64,000 nucleotides of DNA, from positions 371,133,952 through 371,197,951 of the forward strand of contig NC_066583.1 of assembly GCF_024323335.1 (NCBI RefSeq). The letters run 5' to 3'. This document shows, piece after piece, positions 48,290 to 61,779 of this stretch. The notes under the pieces are model-generated. The model had not been told where the DNA came from, did not search any database, and saw nothing but the letters and a program-made list of their open reading frames with translations. Made by a program: the position numbers and the translations under genes. The DNA comes from Lathyrus oleraceus (lineage: Eukaryota; Streptophyta; Magnoliopsida; Fabales; Fabaceae). Position 1 is the first letter of the stretch, and the number at the start of each line of letters is the position of its first letter.

Positions 48290-50470
48290 CTAACAAGTAA
48301 TGGTATGAGTAAGCATGCTTTGGACAATTGTTTTGACTAGCATACTCCTAAAAACCATAGATAAAGAAAATCCTTTCCAAGCAGTCATCTTGGAGATTAT
48401 TTTGTCAGCAATAGGTTTAAGATAAACATATTTGACCTTACCCTTGAATATTGGCACTCCAAGGTAAGTGAAAGGGAGAGTACCTCTATTAAAGCCAATC
48501 ATGTTTAACAAGACATTCATTCTAGGTGTTGTAATGGAGCCCGAACGTTTGTAAGATTTAGAATCGTTGACTTGTTGACTAGAGGCTAGGGAGTATATTG
48601 TGAAGAGATTGATCAACTGTTGAATGTTGGAAGGGTGACCTTTAAAATAAAATAAAATGTCATTGGCATACATGACACGAGAAAGGAAATAAGTATTTTT
48701 TGAACCTTTGATAAGCTTTAAGGAACCAATCTCCACCAAATTTTTCAAGCTTATACTTAGAAACTCTTGAGCTAGATAGAAAATGAGAGGTGATAATGGA
48801 TCACCTTGCCTAATCCCCTAGAGTAGTTGAAAAAACCATGTTGCACTCTATTAATTGATACTGATAAGAAAGTTGAATGCAAATGTTGTCAATCTAGTTG
48901 CAGAAAGTAGTGTCGAAACCAAAACATTTTAACACATGTAAGAGAAAGTCCTAGCTTAAAGTGTCAAAAGCTTATGCAATGTCAACTTTAAAATCTAAAT
49001 TCCCACCAAAATCTTTATTGTCCAAGTGGTAGATGGCCTTACAAGCAATACCAATGCAGTCCTTAATACACCTTCCTTGAATGAAACCCTTCTACTCCAT
49101 AGAAACTAGATTAGGCATAAAAGTAACAAGCCTATCAGCAAGGATCTTGATGATTCTTTTGAATTTGAAATTACCCAATGCAATAGGCCTGAAGTTGTTC
49201 ATTGTATTGGAATATCTGGTTTTAGGAAGCAATATCAAGGTGTTTGAGTTGTGCTTGTGGAGGATCCAACATGTCTTGAAGAAATCTAAAACATCATTGG
49301 TGACATCATGATGAATTATATGCCTGTGTGTGTGATAAAAGACACCCCCAAAACCATCAGGCCCAGAAGCACTTCCTTTGCTGAGATTAAACACCGCTGA
49401 TTTATTTTCATCCAAAGAAGGGATATTAATGAGGAATCTATTCATGGTGGTATCAACTAGAGAAGGGATCACCTCTTTTATGATTGAAAGATCATAGGGC
49501 ATACCTACAAAATAAAATATTTCAGTGAAATAAGAAAAAAAATGGTTAATTAACTCCCCAGGCTCAGTGATTATGGTGTCATTATTTTTTAGGTAAGTGA
49601 TGGTGTTTTTGAAATTTCTGATTTTGGCAATGGTGTGAAAGAAGGTGGTATTTCTCTCCCCTTCATGGTGCCATTTTACTTTAGACTTTTCTTTCCAGAA
49701 CCTTTATTTTATATCAAGATGTTTCTCTAGATCATTTTGGGATTTTCTTTCTTGTTCTCTAAGATTGACAGTATTTCCATCTATACAAAGCTGCTTTTGA
49801 ATGTTGTCCAAATTTTCTGTGAAGGTACTAACCAACTTTTGAATATTTCCAAAAATATCTTTCTTTCGAAGTTTTTAGATTTGATTTGAGAATTTGAAGT
49901 TTTTAGTGAGAATGTAGATGGGGCATCCTATGATAGGCGTGGACCAACATTTGGAAATGAAGACTTCATAATTTTCATGCATTGCCCACACACCTAAGAA
50001 TCTGAAGCTTGAAGCATGTTTGAATTGAGAGAAAGCAGCTTCCAAAATCAAAGGAAGGTGGTAAGACCTAATATTGGTTAAGTTTGAGACATTCATGAAG
50101 GGACATGTTTTAAGCCAAAGTTTGTTGCAAAAGGCTCTATTTAATCTTCTTTCAATAAAGTGGCTGCCATGTCTATTGTTGTTCCAAGTGTAAAAAGAAC
50201 ATGTGGTGGGGATTCCTATAAGGTTATTACTCTCATACCAATTAGAAAAGTCTTGCATATTTGTTTTGTTTGGGAGAGAGCCTACCATTATGTTCGTGGG
50301 CCCAACTATAACATTAAAGTCATAAATAATACTCCAAGTAATGTTATAGTTATGTAGAGTAGAAGTGAGATTAAGCCAAAGGTTTCTTCTTGTAATGTGG
50401 AAAGTGGATGCATATACTGCATTGAACCCAATAGTCAAGGAATCATAGATGTAGGAGAAGGATACATGCT
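48290..50470 (-). pseudogene. L1-type LINE fragment, endonuclease and RT
   Basis: Read right to left. 49875-50438 is the C-terminal half of an AP-like endonuclease (IYDFNVIVGP, then CSFYTWNNNRHG, IERRLNRAFCN, RSYHLPLIL with Asp of the usual SDH replaced). 49092-49502 is the RT N-terminus (GSASGPDGFGGVFYH, NNFRPIALGNFKFKRIIKIL). 48290-48748 is the RT palm (RVMYANDILFYFKG in place of the usual ADD box, then LPFTYLGVPIFKG). Frames are broken between blocks. Both the 5' end and the 3' end with poly-A are missing. Confidence 0.85.
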
Positions 50471-52684
50471 AGTCTGAGACTGATATGACTTGAGGGTCAA
50501 TATGTTTATTGCAGATGCACTAGAGATTGAAAGAGAGACTAATCCTAAGATTACAGGAAAACAATTTAAGATGAAGGTGTCATACTTTCATATCCTAATT
50601 TTTAACCCTAAGATCCCACATGTCATTTGCATCCTTGCATACAAACAATGCCACATGTTTGTCCTCTCACTCTCATCTTTGAGTTTGCCTTTTGCAGCGA
50701 TTATCAAGCACCTCTTTGTTGGTTTTTTACCTTTATGTTTATATGATTATTGATTATCTAACCACTAATTAAAATATCAAAATCTGTCATGTTCTTTAAC
50801 TTTACTATGCAAGGCATGACTTCTCATCAAGAGCATCAAACATGGCTCCTCAACAAGGGTTTTGTTGATTCCTCAAGCTAAAGTATGATCAACCATTTAT
50901 TATCAAGGGGATATCTCTCAAATAATGATCTCTAAGGTCCTCAAACATCTTTCAATCTCATTTTGATCAAGAGCATCTCAAGGTTTTATTGCTTGTTTCT
51001 GAAGAAAAAGTCAAAGGTTCATGTGTTTATTTCCATGCCTTCTTCAACAAGTTACCTCAAGCTTTGAGAAATTTAATCAAGATACATTCAAGGACACCTT
51101 ATTTTAAGTTCATATGATCATCTATGTACCTTAGAATGCAATATAAGTCCAAGTGCACAAGTTCATTCCAAGAGGTTTGACCAAAAAGTCAACATTTGAA
51201 GTCAAGATTCCAAGGATCACAACTCCTTCAATTCTCAACATTTTTGAATGCTTCTTTCTGCATATGACTCATATTAATATCTTCTATAATTTATCTTTAC
51301 ATGACAAGAGCCAATTATGCTTGGAGGATCATCAAAAGTTTAGAGACATTATAGGTCATTTGTGGACTTAGTGAAATTTGACCTATTTTCAAATGACTTT
51401 TTCTTAACTTTGGAGAATGATAACTTCTTCAATATTTAACATTTGAGACTGATTGTTTTTGCACAATATCAGTTATGATTCCCTCTACAAGTTTTCTTCA
51501 AGAATCAAAGTCAAATTATGCTTTGAAGGCCATGGAATTCTTTAAAACATTACAAGTCATTTTCAACCATTTGGGACTTAGAATTTTCTAAGTTACATTG
51601 GCATATTTTTGTGCCAACTTCAACATGTCATATATTTGTGCTCAAGCATCCAAATGTGACCTTTCTCGGAACATTGTGATCTTTGGTATGATGCCAACAA
51701 AATGCAAGAAGAATGGGATCAAAAAGCCTCATGAGCATGATGCCCCATTGAGTTGAACATGGTAACTTGAAACTGAAGAAATCACCATGATCCAAAATTT
51801 GAACTTCACTAATCTCAATTCCAAGCCAAATTACCACTTGTTTTGGACCTAAACATGTTTAATCAAGTCTCCAGAAGTTAATTGACCCTTAAAATGTATC
51901 ATTTGGCTGAGTTTTGATAGATTAGAGGTCACACTTTTCTCACTTCATGATCAAATTCTTTTTGCACGAATTAAGCTTGATTCCACACGTATTTGGATCC
52001 TAATTCATTCCCTATAAATAGAGGAAGCTACTGCATTCATTTCCAAGCTTTTGAGAGCCAAGAAACCCCTACTTCAATCTGAAAATTTCCTAAAAAAATC
52101 AACTATCATGTTTTGAATTCCAGCTTGTTTCAATCCAATTTCTTGATTTAGCATCTTCAATCTTCTCTAAATCTTTTTCAACAATTCCCAAGCTCTAGGA
52201 CCTTCTGAAGTACCCTGACCAGATTGAGCTTCATGAACTTCTGATCACCATTTGGATAAGGTAGTTATGAGCATCATTTAAACTCAAACAAGTTACCACA
52301 ATGTAGCCCTTCAATCTCTGATGTTTTCCTCTAACTTATCTGGTATTGATTGATCGTGTTCATCATTTAATTTAATTTTTTGTAGCTTGCTTGCTTATGA
52401 AACTTATCTGTAATTCCCCATGCTCAGTTTAGATAAATGAATTTGGAGCATGAGGTTGAATTCGTGATGAGGAGGCGATCACATTGGTGGTGGTCTCGTG
52501 TCCTGAATTTACCAAACGATGAAACTCCGGTGAGGGACCATCGGGGACGATGACCAGAGTTCATCTCAGGTCATCTGAGTTTGGAGACACGTTGTACATT
52601 TGAAATGTTTTGATTGGTCTAATTTGAATTAGATCCCGTGCTTCATTTTTGTTAATTTCCATCGTACGTCATAACCTTGTAACT

Positions 52685-52723
52685 GTTGGATCTACCACGT
52701 CAATTAATTAGACCAGATCCAAC
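52685..52723 (-). other. Hairpin counterpart in second Ogre LTR
   Basis: Arms GTTGGATCT (52685-52693) and AGATCCAAC (52715-52723), 9 perfect pairs with a 21-nt loop. Homologous in place to 6822-6867 but with three changed base pairs, all still paired. Confidence 0.8.
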
Positions 52724-54233
52724 GCTCTGTATTTTTTCTAATTTTATTTTGTTTTTCTTTTTTCATTTTAAACTGTATTTTCTTTTAAAATTCATAGAAA
52801 AATCATTTTGCATCCAAAAAATCCCAAAATAATTTCTAAAATTTTCTTTTATTTTTCTTCACCTGATTCTTATTTTTCCATATTTTATTTTATCGATTTT
52901 CTATTTTTCATGGATTTTATCTTTTTTCCTTTGTTTTAATTGGTTTTAAAAATATACTTTTATGCATTTTTTAATTCTAAAAAATTTCTTTTATGTCCCT
53001 TATTTTATTTCTATCCTTCCATAATTTTCTTTGCCATTTATTTGGTGTTTTGAAGGGATTTATGGATTTTATCTTTTATTCCCCTTTTAAAAATCATTTT
53101 AAATATATTTTTAATACATTTTATTTCATTTTATTGCACTTTATGTTTGTTTGACTTTTGTGGACTTCTGTTGGCCTTGAATCATGGTTGTTTTGATCAT
53201 AGGTCTCATCAAACTCAATGGATCTTGGATGTTGATTGGGTGAAAACCCTAATCTACCAAAATGGATGATTGAGTTTGATTATGACTTGATCAATCCTTT
53301 GATCCAATTTTGGTATGATCTCTCTTGCCATCTTCTTCTTTATCTCTTTCTTTCTCTCTTGATCAATTGGATGGTTTATGTCCATCTTGCTCATGATGTG
53401 TGAATTGGTGCTTGATGAACTCTCATCATTTCAAATAGACCTATTAATTGATCATGGATCACTTAAGGTATTTTGGATTGATGCATAAGTTTATTCTAAG
53501 TATCATGAAGTGGGTATTAATGTATGGAGCACTCTATTAGAATTTGTGCTTGATCAATCCTCTTTTCTTTTTTGTGTGGCATAACTTTAGGAGAATGATT
53601 TACATATTATTTTCTAGAATGTATTAACATAAATATTATTATTGACCGACCTCAGACAGTCGTGACTTCTACATAAGTCCAATTATGATTACTTAACATA
53701 GCGTTAAATTTGTCCCGAAAATAAGTCATTTTTATAAGTGAGATTGTAAGTCTCCTATTCCTCATGGTACTGTGTGAAAAGAATTGTTTCTTTTCCCCTA
53801 TCAGATTCAGTGGCATACTTATTGATTTTATCCAAGTTGGATCCCTTCTCATGGTGATGTCTAGGTTCATATTTTCATGCTTGTGGGTGAATAGTTGAGT
53901 GTTCTCCAGAAAATGACCAAATCATCTTTCTATTTTTTAATTACTAACACCACTTACTAACATTTTATTGTATTAACTTTGCTTTAATGTCATTTATATT
54001 ATGATTTTATTCTTTTTCTATTTACTTTATCCTTTTATTCTAGCATCTCATACCATATTATTTGTGCTTATCTCATTTGCTTTTTGTCCACTTGGACCTT
54101 TGTTTATGTTTATGCTCTTTTTCCTTTGTCCATTTGGACCTTGTTTTCTTTTAAATACATTAATAAAGGAAAGATCCTCTAAAAATTGATTCTCTTGATT
54201 TATGGACTTGAGGTTACCATCCTTAGCATGGTT

Positions 54234-55924
54234 TGTGAGAAAATTCTTTACTTTGAATTAATTTTGAATGATAGCAAATTGTGTGATCATCATCCAAATG
54301 TTGGCTGTGCATTACATTACATGATACATTTGTGTTTTTATTGTGTTTTATCCCATTCTATTGTTGCATAACTGTACATAAAGACCTACATTGATACATC
54401 TCTTAAAATAACTCATAAAATCCATTTTGTGTCAGTATGCATCAACACATAAGCCTATGTATCGATCCATACAGCATGTGGTAAATCACAAAACTTTTTT
54501 GTTCAGTATGCATCGATGCACACGAGTCATGTATCAACACATGAAAGGCAAAATGCTCTATGGATCGATCCATACGATCCTTGCATCGATGCATGATCTG
54601 TTGAAACACCCTATGTATCAATGCATACGTATTAGGCATCGATACATGTTAGTGGAAATGTCATGTGCATCAGTACATACGAATTATGCATCGATCCATG
54701 CTTAATTCAATTCACCAAAAACTCACCTATCTTACAGTATGCATCGATGCATACTCTCATGTATCAATGCATAAGTCTGTTTTGTGCTCTAACAGTTTCT
54801 GTTTTTCAGCATATATAAGAGATGTTGTGACAGCAGTGCAAAAACACGAATTCTTAGAGGGAAAAACAATTGAACACAAGATCAAAGCAGTGTGTAGAGG
54901 CAATTGTTTCTTGAGCAGATAGAAACCTGAAAGAGACTTCATCTTCTTCATCTTCTCAATCACTTTTCTTCAAGAACATCAACACATAATCATTCTTGTT
55001 CTTTGGATTAAAGGATCAACGAGATAACATTCAGTGGTACGATCAAGGATCTAGCTGAGGTTTTTCAGTGGAACGATCGAGGATCTATCTGAGTTGAAGA
55101 TTGAAGGGGGTTTCGAGGAAAAACCTACTGGTTTGTCCTTCAAGAACTGGAGTGTTCTTGTGGGTTTGTTAGTCACGTTTGCAGAACAGATTCAGCCGCA
55201 GCGTTGCGTTTGGAGATCGGGGGATTTCGCAAGCAGGTCGTGGAACCGGTGAATTATTTGCAATTTCGTGCAGGAAATTCTTGATCGTGCTCAGATCAAG
55301 TGGAGGTTTCATACAAGAAGAAGTTCTTGGAATTTAGAATTCTTTCTTTGTATCATAACCTTGTATCAACGAATTCGGCAATAATTGATAATCAAAGTTC
55401 TCAATTTCATTTGAAATTGAGAGGGAGACGTACCCACACGCGAGGACGACGTGGGGAACTTCCTTACCAAATCTCTGCGTATTGTATTCTTCCCTACTCC
55501 TTTTTACGTTTCCAACAGTTTTGCAAATTCAGTTAGTGTGTGGTGATTGTACCTTTTGCAAGACAGCAGTGGCAAGAAAACTTCTTTAACTAAACTCCAC
55601 TATTGTTCATTATTGATTACATACACACCAACTGTTCGACAAAATTGTTAGCTAGGTTTTATTCATTGGAAATAGACTTTAATGATAAGTGCATTCAATT
55701 AGCTAAAATTCTGGTGTTAATAGTTTCTGTCATTCTTATTCAAATCCAGCATTAAACTCGCGTGTCCGGCTTTCTAGTAGCGGTTCAGAATAGACGGAAG
55801 TCGATTCGGGACTGAAATTATCCGCCAACTTTAAAAACTCTGATAAAACTTTAAATCCGTTTAATTATAAAGAGGTGATCTATTCACCCCCCCCCCTTTC
55901 GATCACTAGCCACACCGTCTAACA
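54234..55924 (+). repeat. 5' LTR of copia element
   Basis: Starts TGTGAGAAAATTC and ends CCGTCTAACA. It has the TATGCATCGATGCATA-type array (54436-54773), a TATATAAG core-promoter-like word near 54814, and a C-run near 55886. Confidence 0.93.
54436..54773 (+). repeat. Array of paired ATGCATCGATGCAT-type palindromes
   Basis: Six modules start at about 54436, 54507, 54559, 54612, 54664 and 54738 (spacing 71, 52, 53, 52, 74). Each is two half-degenerate copies of a 16-bp word such as TATGCATCGATGCATA separated by 5-10 bp. The same array is in the 3' LTR (61982-62319), and a related cluster lies at 61188-61360. Confidence 0.88.
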
Positions 55925-55926
55925 AG

Positions 55927-55938
55927 TGGTATCAGAGC
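55927..55938 (+). other. Primer-binding site, initiator Met tRNA
   Basis: TGGTATCAGAGC, 2 bp after the LTR end. Confidence 0.92.
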
Positions 55939-55975
55939 GTCGGTTCGCTGGTGCTCTGTGGCTGCCTGTAACAGT

Positions 55976-57754
55976 ATGGATTCTGAACCAAAGGGGGCGT
56001 ATAATAGAGCGCCTATTTTCAACGGTGAAAATTATGGCTACTGGAAAGACTGCATGTGAGTTCATATAAATTCTGTGGATAGGCTAGTATGGGTTGCCAT
56101 TGAAAATGGTCCTTTTCAAATTACTATGACAAATGCGGCTGGCGCCATAGTTCCTAAACCAGAAGATGATTGGAATGAGAAAGATGAGAAAAAGTGGTCG
56201 TGTGATTGGAGAGCTCGAAACATGCTAATTTCAGCACTTGGTGTTGATGGGTATTATCGGGCATCCCATTGCACGACAGCTAAAGAAATGTGGGATGCTT
56301 TAGAAGTTGCCCATGAGGGTACTACTGAAGTAAAACAGTCCCGCATTAACACACTCAATCAAGAGTTTGAGCTCTTTCGCATGAAACAAGGAGAATCTAT
56401 CTCCGACATGCAAAAGAGATTCACTCATCTCACTAATAGGTTGAATGCTCTTGGAAAACCTGTTTCCAATGAAATTGCTACTAATAAAATTCTCAGGTGT
56501 CTTAGCAGGGAATGGCAACCTAAAGTAACAGCAATTAAGGAAGCCAATGATCTAACGAGACTTACGATTACAACTCTGTTTGGAAAGCTGGAAGAACATC
56601 AGCAAGCATTGGAAAGTCTTGAAAAATACGAGAACAAAAGTAAGAAGGAAAAGGAGAAGAAAAGAGACAAAGAGGGAGAGAAGAAGCCAATAGCTCTTGT
56701 GGCCTCTAGCTCTAAGTCCTCACGAAAAGAGCAAAGCGACAATGATTCAAGTAGTGACAAAGATTCGGATGATGAGGAAATGGGACTGTTAGTAAGGAGA
56801 TATAATAGATTCATTCGAAAGAATGGAGTCAAGCATTCCGACAAAAATCTCATGAAGTTTCGAAGACAATCTACAGATTCGAAACAAGAAGAGAACAAGA
56901 AGAGTAGAGGAAGAGGATCTTGTTTTAATTGTGGTAAATCTGGACATTATAAAACGGACTGCCCTATGAAGTATAAGGATCAAAGAAAAGCTTCACCAAA
57001 AGGATACAACAAACAAATAAGAGCGTACATTGCATGGGAAAGTGATAGTGATTCATCAAGCACACAAAGCTCAAGTGACGGTGATGAAGCCGCAAATCTG
57101 TGCCTTATGGCTCACACAAAAAATCTGTCCTACCACAAGAAGAAAAACAATGACAAAAAGGTAAAACAAGCCTATTACAATAATTTCTCTTCTATGTCTT
57201 TTTCCGAACTAAAAATAGCTTTTGAAAAACTGCATAACGAAGCTGTAGATGCTTTTAAAAGACTATCTTCCGACAAACAAATTTTTTCACTTTTGGAAGG
57301 TAAAGTATACAAAGCTGAAAATGATTTAGAAGCGTTGAAAGCTAGTATTGCAGAAAATTTAAAAGATATTGACATTGATGGATGTAGTAGAGTTAGGTAT
57401 TGTGACGCTTGTCATATTTGGAAAAAAGAGGTAGACACTCTTAAGGTCAAATTAGAAAAAGTGTTGCAACCTAAGGTCACTTATGCCGTTGACTCTAGGT
57501 TGTTTAAGAAGTCGGTAAATCCACCATATGCAAAATACTCTTTCATTCCAAAGGATTTAATGAACAAGAATAAACAACCACATCATCATGGTTTATGTCA
57601 TTATTGTTGTCGTGCTGGCCATACCATTGAGAAATGCAAGTTTAGGAGATTTCTTGTTCCTAAAGGTATTTATCAATGGAAGCCAAAAGGCAACCATGTT
57701 AGCACTTACCCACTTGGACCCAATGAAAATTGGGTACCAACTTCTCTCTTTTGA
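55976..57754 (+). pseudogene. Copia gag, interrupted by an early stop
   Basis: The natural start is MDSEPKGAYNRAPIFNG at 55976, 38 bp after the primer site. A TGA at 56057-56059 (codon 28) interrupts it; the same frame continues open to 57754. Gag core (SRINTLNQEFELFRMKQGES) is followed by a lysine/glutamate-rich coiled-coil-like stretch (near 56630) and a CCHC knuckle CFNCGKSGHYKTDC (near 56922). A Lys/Ser-rich spacer leads to a second finger CHYCCRAGHTIEKC (near 57596), as in SIRE-type elements. Translation from the internal Met at 56075 would miss the N-terminus. Confidence 0.85.
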
Positions 57755-57762
57755 TATTGTAG

Positions 57763-60700
57763 GATGAGTGCCTTGCTTCCGCAGATAGAAGGTGGTTTCT
57801 TGACAACGGCTGCTCAAGGCACATGACCGGTGACATATCGCTTTTTATAGACTTCAAGGCAAAGAAGAAGGGATATGTTACTTATGGAGACAATAACAAA
57901 GGAGCTATACTCGGCAAAGGTAGTATAGGTAATCCCTCCACCACTACTATTTCTAATGTCCATCTAGTAGAGGGACTTAAACACAATTTGTTAAGCATAA
58001 GTCAACTATGTGACATGGGCTATAAAGTTTCTTTCACAAAAACTTGCTGCATAATTGAACATGCTGAACAGAACATTGTGTTTAAGGGTGTAAGAGTAGA
58101 CAATATCTATATGCTTGACCTTTTTGATGTATCTTTAACAAGTACTAAATGTCTAGTCACCTTGAATGATGATTCTTGGCTTTGGCATAGGCGTTTAGCG
58201 CATGTTAATTTCGATTTGCTTAATAAGGTTGTATCTAAGGATCTAGTAGTCGGTCTACCAAAAATAAAATTTTCAAAAGACCACCTATGTGACGCGTGCC
58301 AAATGGGAAAGCAAACGAGGGTCTCTTTTAAATCTAAAAATGTAATTTCAACTTCACGACCCCTAGAGCTACTCCATATGGATCTCTTTGGACCTTCTAG
58401 GACAAAGAGCCTAGGTGGAAATTACTATGGTTTTGTAATCGTTGACGACTATTCTAGATTTACTTGGACTATATTCCTTCATAGCAAAGATGAAACTTTT
58501 TCTGCTTTTAAGAATTTTGCAAATCTGTCCCAAAATAAAATGAATTCCAAAATAGTTACAATTCGTAGCGATCATGGTGGTGAATTTCAAAATTATCACT
58601 TTGAGAAGTACTGTGACAAGTATGGTATTGAGCATAACTTTTCAGCTCCTCGAACTCCACAACAAAATGGGGTTGTGGAGCGTAAAAATCGTGTTTTAGA
58701 GGAGTTGGCAAGAACAATGCTAAATGAGGGTGGATTACCAAAATACTTTTGGGCTGATGCTGTTAGCACAACTTGTTATGTTTTAAACAGAATCTTAATT
58801 CGCCCTATTTTAAATAAAACTCCTTATGAACTTTTGAAAGGAAGAAAGCCAAACTTGTCACATCTTCACGTATTCGGTTGTAAGTGTTTTGTTTTGAATA
58901 ACGGTAAGGAAAACATTGGGAAGTTTGATGCAAAAGCGGATGAAGGCATCTTTCTTGGTTACTCACTGTCAAGTAAAGCATATAGAGTGTATAATAAGCG
59001 TTTACTTACTGTTGAAGAATCTGTCCATGTTTCTTTTGATGAGTCTTATCCGAAAAATGTCGGAAAAGGTATTTCTTTTGATGACGCAGGTGTATCTACA
59101 GAAGACATACTCAAGGAAGCTGTTGAGGAAACTGATCAGTCCAAAACAGCTGCCCATGAGAAGGAGGAAGATACTAGTCATGAAGAAAATGGGGAAGAAA
59201 AGACAGCTGAAGTGAATGATCTTCCAACAGCTTGGAAATCCTCAAAAGACCATCCCATTGACAACATCTTGGGAGACATTTCAAAGGGAGTAATGACCCG
59301 TTCTAAGATAAGTAACTTTTGTTCTCACTTCGCCTTTGTTTCACAAGTAGAACCTAAAAATGCCAAAGAGGCCTTGATTGATGAATTTTGGCTAATGGCC
59401 ATGCAAGAAGAGCTTAATCAATTTAAAAGAAATGACGTTTGGGAACTTGTCCCTCGTCCGCGAGATCATCATATCATAGGTACTAAGTGGGTTTTTAGAA
59501 ATAAGCTTGATGAAAACAGAGTGATTACTAGGAACAAAGCACGCTTAGTTGCACAAGGGTATAACCAAGAGGAAGGCATAGACTATGAGGAAACTTATGC
59601 TCCAGTTGTTCGCCTTGAAGCTATACGTCTCTTGCTTGCCTATGCGTGTTCTAATGATTTTAAGCTTTACCAAATGGACGTAAAGAGTGCTTTTCTTAAT
59701 GGTGTCATAAATGAAGAGGTATATGTTTCACAACCTCCTGGTTTTGAGAATGCTGAAAATTCAGATCATGTTTACAAATTAAAACGAGCTTTGTATGGTC
59801 TTAAACAAGCCCCTCGGGTTTAGTATGAAAGGCTTAGCAAATTCCTAATTGATCATGGATATTCAAGAGGTAAAGTGGATAATACTCTCTTTATTAAACA
59901 CAAAGGGAAGCACATTCTTTTAGTTCAAGTTTATGTAGACGATATAATATTTGGTTCAACTAACATACACTTGGTCGAAGAATTTTCTAAGGTTATGCAG
60001 GGTGAATTTGAGATGAGTCTAATGGGGGAGCTGAACTACTTCCTAGGACTGCAAATAGAGCAACTTGATGAGGGTACAGCAGTATGTCAAACAAAATACT
60101 GCAGAGAACTACTCAAGCGCTTTGGAATGAATGACTCAAAATCAATTGACACTCCAATGCCTACCAACGGAAATCTAGATAAGGATGAGCATGGTAAGTG
60201 TGTAGATGTCAAAAAGTTCAGAGGTATGATTGGATCTCTCTTGTATCTTTCTGCTTCTAGACCTGACATCATGTTTAGTGTTTGTATGTGTGCACGCTAT
60301 CAATCAAATCCTAAGGAATCACACCTAAAAGCTGTGAAGCGCATATTTAGATATCTTCACGGAACACCTAAATATGGGCTTTGGTATTCCAAAGGAAGTG
60401 ATTGTAGTTTAGTAGGGTACTCCGATTCTGATTTTGCTGGCTGCAAATCAGATAGGAAAAGCACAAGTGGCACATGTCACCTATTTTCAAATTCCTTGGT
60501 AAGTTGGCATTGCAAAAAGCAGGTTTCTGTGGCTTTGTCAACTGCAGAGGCTGAATACGTTGCAGCCGGTAGTTGTTGCGCTCAGATTTTATGGCTAAAG
60601 CAACAACTACAAGACTTTAACATTCAACTCAAACGTATTCCTATAAAATGTGACAACACTAGTGCCATAAACCTTACTAAAAACCCTGTTTTACACTCAC

Positions 60701-60888
60701 GCACTAAACACATAGAGATTAGACATCACTTTCTTCGCGACCATGTTGAAAAAGGAGACGTTGTATTTGAGCACGTTGACTCCAAAAATCAGCTTGCTGA
60801 TATATTCACTAAACCTTTGGCAACGGAACCGTTCTTCAACATTCGTCGTGAATTAGGGATCTTAGATCTTTCTCATTTGATGTCTTAA
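57763..60888 (+). pseudogene. Copia pol (PR-INT-RT-RH), one amber stop, out of frame with gag
   Basis: Pol lies in another frame than gag. Gag ends with TGA at 57752 and the pol frame has TAG at 57760, so a plain read-through cannot join them. The protease has [10 protein letters not shown] near 57802 (Asn where Ser or Thr is usual). Integrase follows: HHCC site ending CDACQMGKQ (58290), HMDLFGPS (58375), SDHGGEF (58568), GVVERKNR (58672). RT follows, with [11 protein letters not shown] near 59674. TAG at 59821-59823 breaks RT after LKQAPRV; the same frame continues with VYVDDIIFGS (near 59929). RNase H has STAEAEYVAA (60538) and ends ADIFTKPLA...LMS at the TAA at 60886-60888. Confidence 0.9.
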
Positions 60889-61779
60889 GCTGTTGATTCT
60901 TAATTATATTATGCCTTACCTTGGTTGATGAGATTCGTTTTAGATATCATTTATCCATCACAAGATTACGTCAACAGAGGTAATATCATTCCTTTCTACA
61001 ATTCTTTTACTACTAAGTGGTTGTGTATGTTAGAACAAAAGTTCTTACTCCAATTGATGTAAATTTGGATGCATATATTGTTTGCCTATACTGTTTGCAC
61101 ATTAACAATCTGACTTGTGAATTCTTCTTCTGCATAACCATCATAACATACTGCATAAAAATTCTCTAAAATCTGCTTTGGCATCAGTATGCATCGATCT
61201 AAACATGTTGGCATCAATCCATATCTTCTGCATATTTAAATTTTTTAAAAACAAGTTCAGGATGCATCGATCCATTCGTCGCATGCATCGATACATAGCC
61301 CTGGTACAAACAAAAATGCCTGATATGCATCGACCCATGGCCACATGCATCGATCCATACTGATGCTATGTGTATTAAATGAATATTTTCTCTCTCACCC
61401 ATCATCATTTCATTTCACTGCATTTCATCTCATATTACTCAAGTTTTATTTGAATTGTTGCACAATATATGGTTTAGGTTATGTAATTCTTAAACTCGCT
61501 CTATTCCTTAAATGCTTTTTACCTTCTGTTTATCTCTAGTGTTATTACCCTTGCTTGTCATTCTTTGTGAGTGATACTTTACTTTGAAGCTTCCTTCTTT
61601 GTGACTGCTAGCTTTTTTATCAATCTTTTTGCCATATTCTGCTACAACATGTTGCCTTGATAAACCTAGTTCTCCCTCTTTTTGATGTTGTCAAAGGGGG
61701 AGAAATACAGATATGCACAGACTCAGGGGGAGTATCACACATCTTGCCAAGAATTTGCCATCATCAAAAAGGGGGAGTT
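60889..61779 (+). other. 3' leader of copia element with repeated polypurine tracts
   Basis: No env-like ORF. It contains a cluster of ATGCATCGAT-type palindromes (61188-61360). Three GGGGGAG tracts lie near 61695, 61724 and 61771; the last (AAAAAGGGGGAGTT, 61766-61779) abuts the 3' LTR. Confidence 0.85.

Noticed and set aside
54427..54705. Frames rich in Met-His-Arg in the copia LTR
   Set aside because: Translation of the ATGCATCGAT palindrome array.
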